The translations under genes and the position numbers were made by a program. The notes under the pieces are model-generated. The model ran no database searches and had not been told where the DNA came from. It worked only from the letters and a program-made list of their open reading frames with translations. A stretch of 64,000 nucleotides of DNA from Pseudomonadota bacterium (GTDB lineage: Bacteria > Pseudomonadota > Gammaproteobacteria > Burkholderiales > Burkholderiaceae_C): contig JAJZTW010000005.1 in the NCBI GenBank assembly GCA_021847345.1, positions 1 through 64,000 on the forward strand. The letters run 5' to 3'. This document shows positions 1-7,775 of the stretch, one piece after another. Within the stretch, counting starts at the first letter, position 1, and every line of letters starts with the position of its first letter.

Positions 1-165
1 GCGCTGGTCGACGACGTGGTGCGCAGCGCGCGCCCCGGCGACCACGTGCTGGTCATGAGCAACGGCGGCTTCGGCGGCATCCACGAGCGCCTGCTGCGGG
101 CCTTGCGGCAACGTGCCGAGGTATCCGATCGAGGCGCCGGGCAGGCCGGGGCAGCCGGCGGCTGA
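1..165 (+). CDS. mpl: Mpl, UDP-N-acetylmuramate:L-alanyl-gamma-D-glutamyl-meso-diaminopimelate ligase (C-terminal fragment)
   Basis: Open reading frame in frame 1 from the window edge to TGA at 163-165, giving the last 54 residues. The segment VLVMSNGGFGGIHERLL is the characteristic C-terminal signature of Mpl, the murein-peptide ligase that joins recycled tripeptide to UDP-MurNAc in the cytoplasm. This is known family knowledge; the catalytic ATP-binding and central domains lie outside the window. The tail after the motif (AEVSDRGAGQAGAAGG) is low complexity. aroC follows on the same strand after about 36 bases. Confidence 0.85.
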   Translation, partial: ALVDDVVRSARPGDHVLVMSNGGFGGIHERLLRALRQRAEVSDRGAGQAGAAGG

Positions 166-188
166 GCCGTCTCGCGGCGGCCGCTGCC

Positions 189-194
189 TACAAT
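189..194 (+). promoter_or_regulatory. -10-like hexamer TACAAT just upstream of aroC
   Basis: TACAAT matches the sigma-70 -10 consensus at 5 of 6 positions and ends 7 nt before the aroC ATG at 202. There is no Shine-Dalgarno sequence between them. If used, transcription would start at or within a base or two of the ATG, giving a leaderless mRNA. No convincing -35 is visible, so this is inference. Confidence 0.35.
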
Positions 195-201
195 GGCGGC
201 C

Positions 202-1323
202 ATGTCCGGAAACACATTAGGTCTGCTGTTCGCCGTCACCACCTTCGGCGAGTCCCACGGCCCCGCGATCGGCTGCGTCGTCGACGGCTGCCCGCCGGGC
301 ATGGAGCTGTCCGAGGCCGACATCCAGCCCGACCTGGACCGGCGGCGCCCGGGGACCTCGCGCCATGTCACGCAGCGCCGCGAGCCTGACCAGGTGGAGA
401 TCCTGTCCGGCGTGTACGAAGGCCGCACCACGGGCACGCCCATCGCGCTGCTGATCCGCAACCAGGACCAGCGCAGCAAGGACTACGCGTCGATTCTCGA
501 CACCTTCCGCCCGGGGCACGCCGACTACGCCTACTGGCGCAAGTACGGCTTGCGCGATCCGCGCGGCGGGGGGCGCTCGTCGGCTCGCCTGACGGCGCCG
601 CTGGTGGCGGCCGGCGCGGTGGCTCGCAAGTGGCTGCGCGAGCACCACGGCACGGTGGTGCGCGGCTGCATGCAGCAGGTCGGAGAGGTGGCGATCGATT
701 TCCGCTCCTGGGACGACGTCGGCGAAAACGCCTTCTTCGCGCCGAACCACGACGTGGTGCCGCGCCTGGAGGCCTACATGGACGCGTTGCGCAAGGCCGG
801 CGATTCCTGCGGCGCGCGCGTGTACGTCGAGGCCACGAACGTTCCCGCGGGCTGGGGCGAGCCGCTGTACGACCGGCTCGACGCCGACATCGCCCATGCG
901 ATGATGGGGCTCAACGCGGTCAAGGGCGTCGAGATCGGCGCCGGCTTCGCCAGCGTCACGCAAAAGGGCAGCGAGCACGGCGACGAGCTGACGCCCGAGG
1001 GCTTCGCGTCCAACCATGCTGGCGGCGTGCTGGGAGGCATCAGCAGCGGCCAGCCGGTCACCGTGTCCATTGCGCTCAAGCCCACGTCGAGCATCCGGCT
1101 GCCGCGGCGCTCGGTCGACCGCGCGGGCAACCCGGTGACCGTGGAGACCCTGGGCCGTCACGACCCCTGCGTGGGCATACGTGCCACGCCCATCGCCGAG
1201 GCGCTGCTGGCCATCGTGCTGATGGACCATGCGCTGCGCCATCGCGCGCAATGCTCCGACGTGCACCTGGGCGTCGCGCCGGTTCCGGGGCGCATCGTCT
1301 CCGACGACCCCTCCCGGGGTTGA
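202..1323 (+). CDS. aroC: Chorismate synthase
   Basis: 373 residues. It converts 5-enolpyruvylshikimate-3-phosphate to chorismate with reduced FMN, the last common step of aromatic amino-acid synthesis, in the cytoplasm. Visible signatures are the N-terminal GNTLG and FGESHG, the RRRPG segment, the RGGGRSSAR motif near residue 122 and a C-terminal [10 protein letters not shown] segment. Length is normal for the family. I chose ATG 202 rather than ATG 193, because family members begin with MSGNT and the upstream ATG overlaps a -10-like TACAAT. The shikimate gene aroE lies elsewhere in the window (38 kb), not in an operon with aroC. Confidence 0.96.
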   Translation: MSGNTLGLLFAVTTFGESHGPAIGCVVDGCPPGMELSEADIQPDLDRRRPGTSRHVTQRREPDQVEILSGVYEGRTTGTPIALLIRNQDQRSKDYASILDTFRPGHADYAYWRKYGLRDPRGGGRSSARLTAPLVAAGAVARKWLREHHGTVVRGCMQQVGEVAIDFRSWDDVGENAFFAPNHDVVPRLEAYMDALRKAGDSCGARVYVEATNVPAGWGEPLYDRLDADIAHAMMGLNAVKGVEIGAGFASVTQKGSEHGDELTPEGFASNHAGGVLGGISSGQPVTVSIALKPTSSIRLPRRSVDRAGNPVTVETLGRHDPCVGIRATPIAEALLAIVLMDHALRHRAQCSDVHLGVAPVPGRIVSDDPSRG

Positions 1324-1325
1324 AC

Positions 1326-1353
1326 CGGCGCCTCGCCGACCGGCGAGGCGCCG
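1326..1353 (+). terminator. Strong GC-rich hairpin after aroC
   Basis: A perfect 12-bp stem (left arm 1326-1337, right arm 1342-1353, 4-nt loop) begins two bases after the aroC stop codon. There is no following T-run, so it may act as a transcript-stabilising or weak terminator hairpin. The remaining bases up to 1605 hold no gene that I can support. Confidence 0.55.
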
Positions 1354-1605
1354 CCCACCGTTTCGATCCGCGCAAGCGTCGCAACGCGCAATCGCTGGCG
1401 CGCGCTTGCGCGTTGCGCGTGGGCCGGCTTGGCATGGACAGGAATTTCGCCCGATGCGGGAACTTGCGCGCTGCCTGCGGGTCTGAGCAGCCATTGCCCG
1501 TGTTCGCGCGCGGCGCCGGCTGCCAGGCGCCGTGCGCGACACGGGCATGTGTCACCGGGCGCGTGAGCCCGGTTCCGCATTTTCGCCAAGCGCAAGGAGA
1601 CCGCC

Positions 1606-2058
1606 ATGCAAAAAGTATCGGACATCATGACCCGCGACGTTCGCTATATCGCACCACGCGAGAAGCTGCAGCGCGCAGCGCAGATGATGAGCGACCTCGA
1701 TGTCGGCGCCTTGCCGGTCTGCGACGGCAAGCGGCTGGTCGGCATGGTCACCGACCGCGACATCATCGTGCGGGGAACCGCGGCCGGGCGCGGCCCCGAC
1801 GACGCCTGCGTCGCCGACGTGATGAGCGAGCAGGTCCGCTGGTGTTTCGAGGACCAGCCCATTGACGAGGTCATGCAGCAGATGGCCGACAGCCAGGTAC
1901 GCCGCATCCCGGTGGTGTCGCACGGGCAGGAGCGCGAACTGGTCGGCATCGTCGCGCTGGGCGACCTGGCCAGCCGGGAGCGCGCCGGGGGCGACGAGCA
2001 GCGCGCGGGCCATGTGCTCAAGGAGGTTTCCACGTCGTCCGGGTCGAAGCTGTCCTGA
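1606..2058 (+). CDS. CBS-domain pair protein
   Basis: 150 residues, almost entirely two CBS modules. Module 1 is about residues 7-60, with DVGALPVCDGKRLVGMVTDRDI. Module 2 is about 75-125, with QVRRIPVVSHG and LVGIVALGDLAS. Stand-alone CBS pairs usually bind adenosine nucleotides and act as energy or redox sensors; the ligand here is unknown. It has a clear AAGGAG ribosome site upstream and ends about 90 bases before the ferritin-like gene at 2152. Its order with the two ferritin-like genes suggests a shared stress-related unit, but that is inference. Confidence 0.85.
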   Translation: MQKVSDIMTRDVRYIAPREKLQRAAQMMSDLDVGALPVCDGKRLVGMVTDRDIIVRGTAAGRGPDDACVADVMSEQVRWCFEDQPIDEVMQQMADSQVRRIPVVSHGQERELVGIVALGDLASRERAGGDEQRAGHVLKEVSTSSGSKLS

Positions 2059-2151
2059 TCGCCTGCGCGGCGCCGCGGGCCCGGGGCGGGGCCCACCGCC
2101 AGCGCCCAGGCGCCGCGGCTCGCCGGACCAACGAAATTCAGGAGAACCACC

Positions 2152-3333
2152 ATGGCATTGGATCTATACGCGAGCTCGGGAACGCCGGTCGAACTGCAGG
2201 TCATGCACTGGCGCGACATGGCGCAGACCCCGATCAGCAAGCTCGACGACGACGCCTTCACCCGCGTGCGCATCGCGTTGATGGCGGCGCTGGAGCATGG
2301 CGCCGTCGACTTCGCCCATGCCGCGGCCATCGGCGCGCTCGAGTTGCGGGAGGCGCTGGCCTGGGTGCGCCGCATCGAGCTGCACCAGGGCCTTGCCGTG
2401 CAGTCCCTGCTCGGCACCGATCACTCGGGCCTGGAACTGGCGATCGGCCACAAGCAGTGCGCCGTCGAGATCGGCGCGGCGATGGCCCAGCACGAACCTG
2501 ACGCCTGCGTGCTCGGCGCACTGCGCTTCGGGCTGATCGAGCACCTCGATCACCTGTACCGGTTGGCGGCGCTGCTCGACCGCGTGGAGGGCAAGGACGC
2601 CAACAACATCCTGCAGAGCTACACGGACATCCTTCCCGGGCGCCCCACCATCCTGCAGCATCGCGCGCCGCAGGACGACCTCGGCCTGCCCGGTGACGCG
2701 ACGACCTCGCGTGCCGCCACGCGCATGCACGTGCTGACCATGCTGGCGCTGTCGCGCCGCATGGGCAGCCTGTCCGCGCATGCCGCGCTGGTGCAGGCCG
2801 ATCCGGTGGTCAGGCAGTTGCACGCCGAGATCGCGTCGGTCGAGGAGCAGCACGCCACGCACTACGGATCGCTGCTCGACCCGCGCGAGAGCTGGCTCGA
2901 GCGATGGCTGCTGCAGCAGGCCAACGAGGCCGTGCTCTACCACGCCTGCGTGGAGCAGGAGACGGAGCCCCGGATCAAGGCACTGTGGGAGCGCATGCTC
3001 GACTACGAGATCGGGCAGTTCCACTTCGTCGCTGGCCTGTTGCGCAGTCACTCCGGGCAGGATCCCCAAAGGGTCGTGCCGCGCGAGCTCCCCGATACCC
3101 TGGGCTTCGCCAGCCAGCGCGATTACGTGCGCAAGGTGCTGCACGACCAACTCGAGCTCAGCGCATGCGCCCGCGCCTACGTGCCGCGCAGCCAGGAAAG
3201 CCAGGCCACGCGGGACTACCGAGCCCAGGTCAACGCCGAGGGTTCGCCGAGCGAGTCGGTGGCCGCCGGATACACCTGGAGCCCGGGGACCGAACTGGCG
3301 CGCCTGCACGCGGCCGCCGCAACCACGCCTTGA
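2152..3333 (+). CDS. Uncharacterised ferritin-like protein A (393 aa)
   Basis: I do not recognise a named family. The 393-residue protein is alpha-helical, soluble and has no signal peptide or membrane segment. It carries several Glu/His-rich helices typical of ferritin-like folds: E130 and H134 in an IEHLDHLY stretch, an E231-x-x-H234 motif, E259, and E286 with H291 in DYEIGQFHF. The carboxylate/histidine pattern suggests a di-metal four-helix bundle in residues 190-300, possibly with a degenerate bundle in the first half. The start is supported by CAGGAGAACC just upstream. The next gene, also ferritin-like, begins 18 bases after the stop and has the same ribosome-site sequence, so they are probably co-translated. 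Confidence 0.7.
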   Translation: MALDLYASSGTPVELQVMHWRDMAQTPISKLDDDAFTRVRIALMAALEHGAVDFAHAAAIGALELREALAWVRRIELHQGLAVQSLLGTDHSGLELAIGHKQCAVEIGAAMAQHEPDACVLGALRFGLIEHLDHLYRLAALLDRVEGKDANNILQSYTDILPGRPTILQHRAPQDDLGLPGDATTSRAATRMHVLTMLALSRRMGSLSAHAALVQADPVVRQLHAEIASVEEQHATHYGSLLDPRESWLERWLLQQANEAVLYHACVEQETEPRIKALWERMLDYEIGQFHFVAGLLRSHSGQDPQRVVPRELPDTLGFASQRDYVRKVLHDQLELSACARAYVPRSQESQATRDYRAQVNAEGSPSESVAAGYTWSPGTELARLHAAAATTP

Positions 3334-3351
3334 AGCTCAGGAGAACCCTGC

Positions 3352-4110
3352 ATGAGACAACAGCAATCCCGCATCGGCAGCAACCGCACCGGCGTGCAGA
3401 TGTCGCCTCTGGACTCCCGGAGAATGAACGAGCACCGCGTCGACGCGCCGCCGCCGGTGCTGCAATCCCCGTCGACCGCGGCGATGGCCGACATGCGCGC
3501 GCGCTATATCGCCGACGCACCCGCGCTGGGCTCGGTGCCGCCGCCGGGCAGCGTCAAGGGCGTGCTCAGCACCGGGGTCGCCATGCTCAGCGGCAACAGC
3601 CCGCAGCTGCTGCTGGACAAGCTCGGCGAGCGCCTGGCTTTCGAGCGCATGTCCACGCGCCTGTACGACGCGTTGATCACCAAGGTTCGTGCCACCGCCG
3701 ACGAGACCGGGCGCACCGTCGTGCCGCTGGACATGCTGCTCGAGCATCGCGACCAGGAAGCCGAGCATTTCGCGCTGCTGGCCAACAGCATCGAACGCCT
3801 GGGCGGGGATTGCACGGCACAGACCCCCTGCGCCGATCTCGCCGGCGTGGAGGCCACCGGCCTGCTGCAGGCGGTGACCGACCCGAGGACCACCGTGGTG
3901 CAGTCCCTGCACGCGCTGCTGATCGCCGAACTGGCCGACAACAGTGGATGGGAGATCCTGCTTGCGCTGGCGGCGAGCCACAAGCACGACACGATGGTGC
4001 GCGAGTTCGGGCTGGCGGCCGAACAGGAGCGTGCGCATCTGCAGCAGGTGCGGGCCTGGTTCGAGCACCATACGCTCGGAGCGCCGATCGCGGAGCCCGG
4101 CAAGGCCTGA
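3352..4110 (+). CDS. Ferritin-like di-iron-type protein B (252 aa)
   Basis: The C-terminal 160 residues have the complete ferritin-like ligand set in order: E98, E136-x-x-H139, E193 and E226-x-x-H229. This is E, ExxH, E, ExxH on four predicted helices, the known signature of carboxylate-bridged di-iron proteins. The first 80 residues are polar, low complexity and probably disordered. There is no signal peptide. It is separated by 18 bases from ferritin-like protein A and shares its CAGGAGAACC ribosome site. Activity could be iron storage, peroxide reduction or oxygenation; the sequence does not decide. It differs from bacterioferritin and Dps in length and motif spacing. Confidence 0.75.
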   Translation: MRQQQSRIGSNRTGVQMSPLDSRRMNEHRVDAPPPVLQSPSTAAMADMRARYIADAPALGSVPPPGSVKGVLSTGVAMLSGNSPQLLLDKLGERLAFERMSTRLYDALITKVRATADETGRTVVPLDMLLEHRDQEAEHFALLANSIERLGGDCTAQTPCADLAGVEATGLLQAVTDPRTTVVQSLHALLIAELADNSGWEILLALAASHKHDTMVREFGLAAEQERAHLQQVRAWFEHHTLGAPIAEPGKA

Positions 4111-4304
4111 CCCGAGGTCTCGGGCCACGGCGCGGCGCGACTCTTGAGCCTGCGCAAGGCCCCGCCTGGCAGGCGGGGCGATGATGCGATCGTGGACGCG
4201 GGGTGCGAACCGCATTGGGTGCAGGCGGCTCACGCGCTTGGCACCCGCCGGTTGCGCTGGCCTGTTGCGCCACGCATGCGGCAGTTGGCCGCGGGAGTTC
4301 GCCC

Positions 4305-5510
4305 ATGCAAGGTTGCCCGAGTCCCGCCTGTCCGACGGCGTCGTCGACATGCCGCTGGCAGGTCGCGACGGCTCGCCTGGGCATCGCGGTCGTCTGCCTG
4401 GCGCTGCTGGCGGCGGCATTGCGCCCGCTCGCGCCGGAGGCTCGGGCGGCCGCCGGCGCCGCGCTCGACGACGCGCAGATGGAGCGCCTGCTCGCACCGG
4501 TGGCGTTGTTCGACGACCGCATGCTGCTCGACGCGCTGGACGCTGCCGGAGAACCCGTGCAGGTGTTGCGTCTGCGGCGCCAGTTGCGCCAGCAGTCGCA
4601 GCAGTCGCAGCAGTCGCAGCAGTCGCGCGAGGCCGGTGCCGACTCGACATCGCTGCGCGACTACGCTGCCGGCGTGCGCGAGCTGGCGCAATGGCCGCGC
4701 GCACTGGACATGCTCGCCGAACACCCCGCGTGGGCCAGGCGCCTTTCGCTGGCCTTCGCGACCCAGCAGGCCGACGTGCTGCGCGCAGTGCAACGCCTGC
4801 GCTTGCGCGCACTGCGTGAAGGCACGCTGTCCGACTCGCCCGACAGCGTGGTCCGGGAGCAGGGCGGTCTGATCGCCATCGTGGGCATCGGGGCCATGCG
4901 CATGCCCGTATACGATCCGTGGTGCGTGTACGGCCCCTGGCCGCGGCAGCGCTTCGACGAATTCGACTACGAGCCTGCTCCGCCGTCGTGCGAGGCCCCC
5001 GGGCAGCGAAGCGTCACGTGGGAGGGACCCGTCGCAGAGGAGGAATCGACGCCGTCATGGGGTGGCATCGACTGGCAGGAGTACGGGGTCTGGGTGGAGC
5101 CGCAGGTTTGGTGGAGCCTGTCGTCCCAGCCGCTGCCGCCGGCGTGGCGGCGGCATGAACGGGCGCGTGCCTGGCCGCAGGCTCCGCAGCCCGGGCAGGC
5201 GCCCGCGACCGTGGTGCCGGCTCCGGTCTGGCGCGGGCCGCCGTACCCGTTGCACGTGCCGCGAGACCAACCCGGCTTCGGTTATCCGCCGGCGTTTCCC
5301 CAGCACGAGCACAGGCTGCCGGGACATGGTCCGGAGGCGCCGGGTGCGAAGGCGCTGCCAGGGGCCCCGGCGCTGCCAGCGCCCGGCGCGCGCCCGGGCG
5401 CGCAGCCTTTGCCACGTGGGCCGGGCCAGCGCATGCCCGCGCCGCGCTCGCCCGCGTTGCCGCGCGCGCCCGCCGCTTCGCAGGTTTTGCCCCAGCCCGC
5501 ACGGCGTTGA
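4305..5510 (+). CDS. DUF3300 family exported protein
   Basis: 401 residues. ATG 4305 is preceded by GGGAG and leads into a long N-region plus a hydrophobic segment (about residues 24-45) ending APEARA, a likely signal peptide. Residues 55-190 match DUF3300: LLAPVALFDDRMLL, then a QQADVLRAVQRLR helix, then MPVYDPWCVYG. The C-terminal 110 residues are Pro/Ala/Gly-rich and probably unstructured in the periplasm. The function of DUF3300 is unknown. An in-frame (CAGCAGTCG)4 tract encodes QQSQQSQQSQQS. The gene begins about 190 bases after the ferritin-like pair and could belong to the same unit. Confidence 0.75.
   Translation: MQGCPSPACPTASSTCRWQVATARLGIAVVCLALLAAALRPLAPEARAAAGAALDDAQMERLLAPVALFDDRMLLDALDAAGEPVQVLRLRRQLRQQSQQSQQSQQSREAGADSTSLRDYAAGVRELAQWPRALDMLAEHPAWARRLSLAFATQQADVLRAVQRLRLRALREGTLSDSPDSVVREQGGLIAIVGIGAMRMPVYDPWCVYGPWPRQRFDEFDYEPAPPSCEAPGQRSVTWEGPVAEEESTPSWGGIDWQEYGVWVEPQVWWSLSSQPLPPAWRRHERARAWPQAPQPGQAPATVVPAPVWRGPPYPLHVPRDQPGFGYPPAFPQHEHRLPGHGPEAPGAKALPGAPALPAPGARPGAQPLPRGPGQRMPAPRSPALPRAPAASQVLPQPARR
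4590..4625 (+). repeat. 9-bp microsatellite (CAGCAGTCG)x4 inside the DUF3300 gene
   Basis: Four perfect tandem copies of CAGCAGTCG encode QQS four times. Copy-number change would stay in frame, so this would alter linker length rather than switch the gene off. Confidence 0.9.
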
Positions 5511-5549
5511 GCAGCCGGTGCGATGCCATGGCTGGGATCCCGGCTCGGA

Positions 5550-6440
5550 TCAGGAGCCGGTGCGCAGGCCGGCGTCCTCGCTGGCACCCAGCGCCGCGGC
5601 GGTCCAGTCGAGTTCGCCGCGCGAGCGGGCCACCGCGCTGAGCAGCCGTCCCTGCATCAACTGGGCCAGCGGCATCGGCACGGCAACCTGCCGCGCGGCG
5701 GCGAGTACCAGGTCCGCGTCCTTCAGGCCCAGCGAGAGCTTGAAGCGCGCGGGCTGGTAGGCATGGGCCGCGATCTGCTTGCCGTAGTTCACGAACAGCG
5801 GGGCAGGGAAGATGGACTGGGTGAGCACTTCCATCATGCGCTCGCGCGCCACGCCGTAGCGCTCCCCCAGAGCCATGGCTTCGGCCATCGCCTCGATCAC
5901 GCCGAGGATCATGAAATTGCCGGAGAGCTTCAGAACATGGGCCCCGACCGGGTCGTCGCCCAGGTCGAACACCCGCTGGCCCATCGCCTCCAGCAGCGGT
6001 TGCACCGACTGGCGCGCCGAGGCGGGCCCGGCGCACAGGATGAACAGCATGCGCGCCGCCGCGGCGTCGGGGCGGCCGAACACGGGTGCCGCCACGTAGT
6101 GCGTGCCGCGCGCGGCGTGCAGTGCAGCCAGTTCGCGCGCGGTCTGCGGTGCGATGGTGCTCATCGACAGGTGGATGCCGCCGCTGCCCAGGCGCTGCGC
6201 GATGCCATGCTCGCCATCGACCACCTGGCGCAGCGCAGCGTCGTCCGACACCATGGTGATGACGATGCCGCCCGGCTCGACGGTGTCCGCCGGGTGCTCC
6301 ACCAGCGTGGCCCCCTGCCGCACCAGCGGCTCGGCCTTGTCGCGCGAGCGGTTCCACACCCGCAGCTCGAAGCCCGCCTGCAGCAGATTGGCGGCCATCG
6401 CCTGCCCCATGCTTCCCAAACCGATGAATCCGATACGCAT
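5550..6440 (-). CDS. NAD(P)-dependent beta-hydroxyacid dehydrogenase (3-hydroxyisobutyrate dehydrogenase / tartronate semialdehyde reductase family)
   Basis: 296 residues. The N-terminal Rossmann motif GFIGLGSMGQAMA (residues 4-16) starts the protein, and the catalytic-lysine segment HVLKLSGNFMI lies near residue 170, where this family has its KxxxN motif. Length and domain order (NAD-binding 1-160, all-helical dimerisation 165-290) match GarR/MmsB-like enzymes, but the exact substrate cannot be told from sequence. It starts 12 bases after the stop of the ene-reductase gene and is probably co-transcribed with it, suggesting a joint role in reductive handling of carbonyl or unsaturated compounds (inference). 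Confidence 0.88.
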   Translation of the reverse strand: MRIGFIGLGSMGQAMAANLLQAGFELRVWNRSRDKAEPLVRQGATLVEHPADTVEPGGIVITMVSDDAALRQVVDGEHGIAQRLGSGGIHLSMSTIAPQTARELAALHAARGTHYVAAPVFGRPDAAAARMLFILCAGPASARQSVQPLLEAMGQRVFDLGDDPVGAHVLKLSGNFMILGVIEAMAEAMALGERYGVARERMMEVLTQSIFPAPLFVNYGKQIAAHAYQPARFKLSLGLKDADLVLAAARQVAVPMPLAQLMQGRLLSAVARSRGELDWTAAALGASEDAGLRTGS

Positions 6441-6452
6441 GGCGTTGTCCTT

Positions 6453-7598
6453 TCAGCAGGCCGCGACGGCTTGATCGTCGAGGCTGGGGTAGTCGGTGTA
6501 GCCGACCGGGCCAGGGGTGTAGAAGGTCTGCGGGTTCGGCGTGTTCAGCGCCGCGCCGCTGCGCAGGCGCTGCACCAGGTCGGGGTTGGCGATGAAGGCG
6601 CGTCCGAAGGCCACCGCGTCGGCACGGCCCGATTCCACGGCATCGATGGCCATCGAGCGGTCGTAGCCGTTGTTGGCGATGTACGTGCCGCGGAACGACT
6701 TGCGCGCCCTGGCGTAGTCGAATCCCGGGATGTCGCGCGAGCCGCCGGTGGCGCCCTCGATGAAATGCACGAACGCGATGCCGCGGCGGTCGAGCTGCTC
6801 GACCAGGTGGTCGAAGGTGAGCTGCGGGTTGCTGTCGGCGAGGTCGTTGAACGGGGTCAGCGGCGACAGGCGGATGCCCACGCGCGCGGCGCCGATCTCG
6901 GCCACCACGGCGTCGACGATCTCCAGCGCGAAGCGGCAGCGCGCGGCGACCGAGCCGCCGTAGGCGTCGTCGCGCCGGTTCGCGCCGTCACGCAGGAACT
7001 GGTCGATCAGGTAGCCGTTGGCGCCGTGGATCTCGACACCGTCGAAGCCGGCACGCAGCGCGTTCGCGGCGGCGTGGCGGAACTGGCCGACGACCTCGGC
7101 GATCTGCTGCGTGCTCATGGCCTGCGGCAGCGGGATCTCCACCTTGCCGCCGTGGGTGTATGCCACCACGTCGCGCGGCGCGATCGCCGACGGTGCGATG
7201 GGCTGCGCGCCACCGGTCAGGTCCGGGTGGGTGATGCGTCCGACATGCCAGATCTGGGCCAGGATCTTCGAGCCCGCCTCGTGCACCGCATGGGTGATTC
7301 GCCGCCAGCCGTCGACCTGGGCGTCCGAGTAGATGCCGGGAGTCGCCATGTAGCCCTTGCCCAGCGGGCTGACCTGCGTGCCCTCGCTGATGATCAGTCC
7401 CGCGCCGCTGCGCTGCCGGTAGTACTCGACGTTCATGTCGCTTCCGGGGACGTCACCCGCCGCTTCGTCGGCGCGGCTGCGCGTCAGCGGTGCCATCACC
7501 ACGCGGTTGGCGATGTCGATGCAGCCGATGCGAGCGGGTTGGAACAGTCTGGGTTCGCCGGCTTGCGAGCCGGCGGCTGGGGCGTGGTTTGCCTGCAT
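6453..7598 (-). CDS. Old yellow enzyme family ene-reductase (N-ethylmaleimide reductase-like)
   Basis: 381 residues forming one FMN-binding TIM barrel. Motifs seen are NRVVMAPLTRSRA near residue 31, the HGANGYLIDQFLRDGAN segment with the substrate-binding His/Asn pair, RVGIRLSPLTPFND, and a C-terminal VAFGRAFIANPDLV phosphate-binding region. These enzymes reduce activated C=C bonds (N-ethylmaleimide, enones, nitrate esters) with NAD(P)H in the cytoplasm. ATG 7598 is preceded by GAGGAA. It is the first gene of a likely two-gene unit with the dehydrogenase at 5550. Whether it is NemA, XenA or XenB-like cannot be settled here. Confidence 0.92.
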   Translation of the reverse strand: MQANHAPAAGSQAGEPRLFQPARIGCIDIANRVVMAPLTRSRADEAAGDVPGSDMNVEYYRQRSGAGLIISEGTQVSPLGKGYMATPGIYSDAQVDGWRRITHAVHEAGSKILAQIWHVGRITHPDLTGGAQPIAPSAIAPRDVVAYTHGGKVEIPLPQAMSTQQIAEVVGQFRHAAANALRAGFDGVEIHGANGYLIDQFLRDGANRRDDAYGGSVAARCRFALEIVDAVVAEIGAARVGIRLSPLTPFNDLADSNPQLTFDHLVEQLDRRGIAFVHFIEGATGGSRDIPGFDYARARKSFRGTYIANNGYDRSMAIDAVESGRADAVAFGRAFIANPDLVQRLRSGAALNTPNPQTFYTPGPVGYTDYPSLDDQAVAAC

Positions 7599-7775
7599 CT
7601 GGAATTTCCTCGGGATCGGTGTGGACCGGAGGCGTCGAGACCCTCGCGCAAGCTGTGTTGGCGAGGTCCCTGGCCTTGGTAGAAACCCTGAAATTATTGC
7701 GGCTTTCAGCGATGCCTGCAGGCGGCGGCGAGCTTTGCCGCTCCAGGCAGGCCACGCGCGCCCGCCACCGAATGC

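Noticed and set aside
2164-3309. A 381-codon minus-strand frame opposite ferritin-like protein A
   Set aside because: The plus-strand frame has a ribosome site, helical metal-ligand pattern and good spacing to its neighbours; the antisense frame has none.
4590-4625. Short tandem repeat considered as CRISPR or phase-variation switch
   Set aside because: Unit is 9 bp, in frame and inside a coding region; no spacers, and length change would not shift the frame.
5523-7682. A 719-codon plus-strand open frame opposite the dehydrogenase and ene-reductase
   Set aside because: It lies antisense to two clear enzymes; His/Gln/Arg-rich translation is typical of shadow frames in high-GC DNA.
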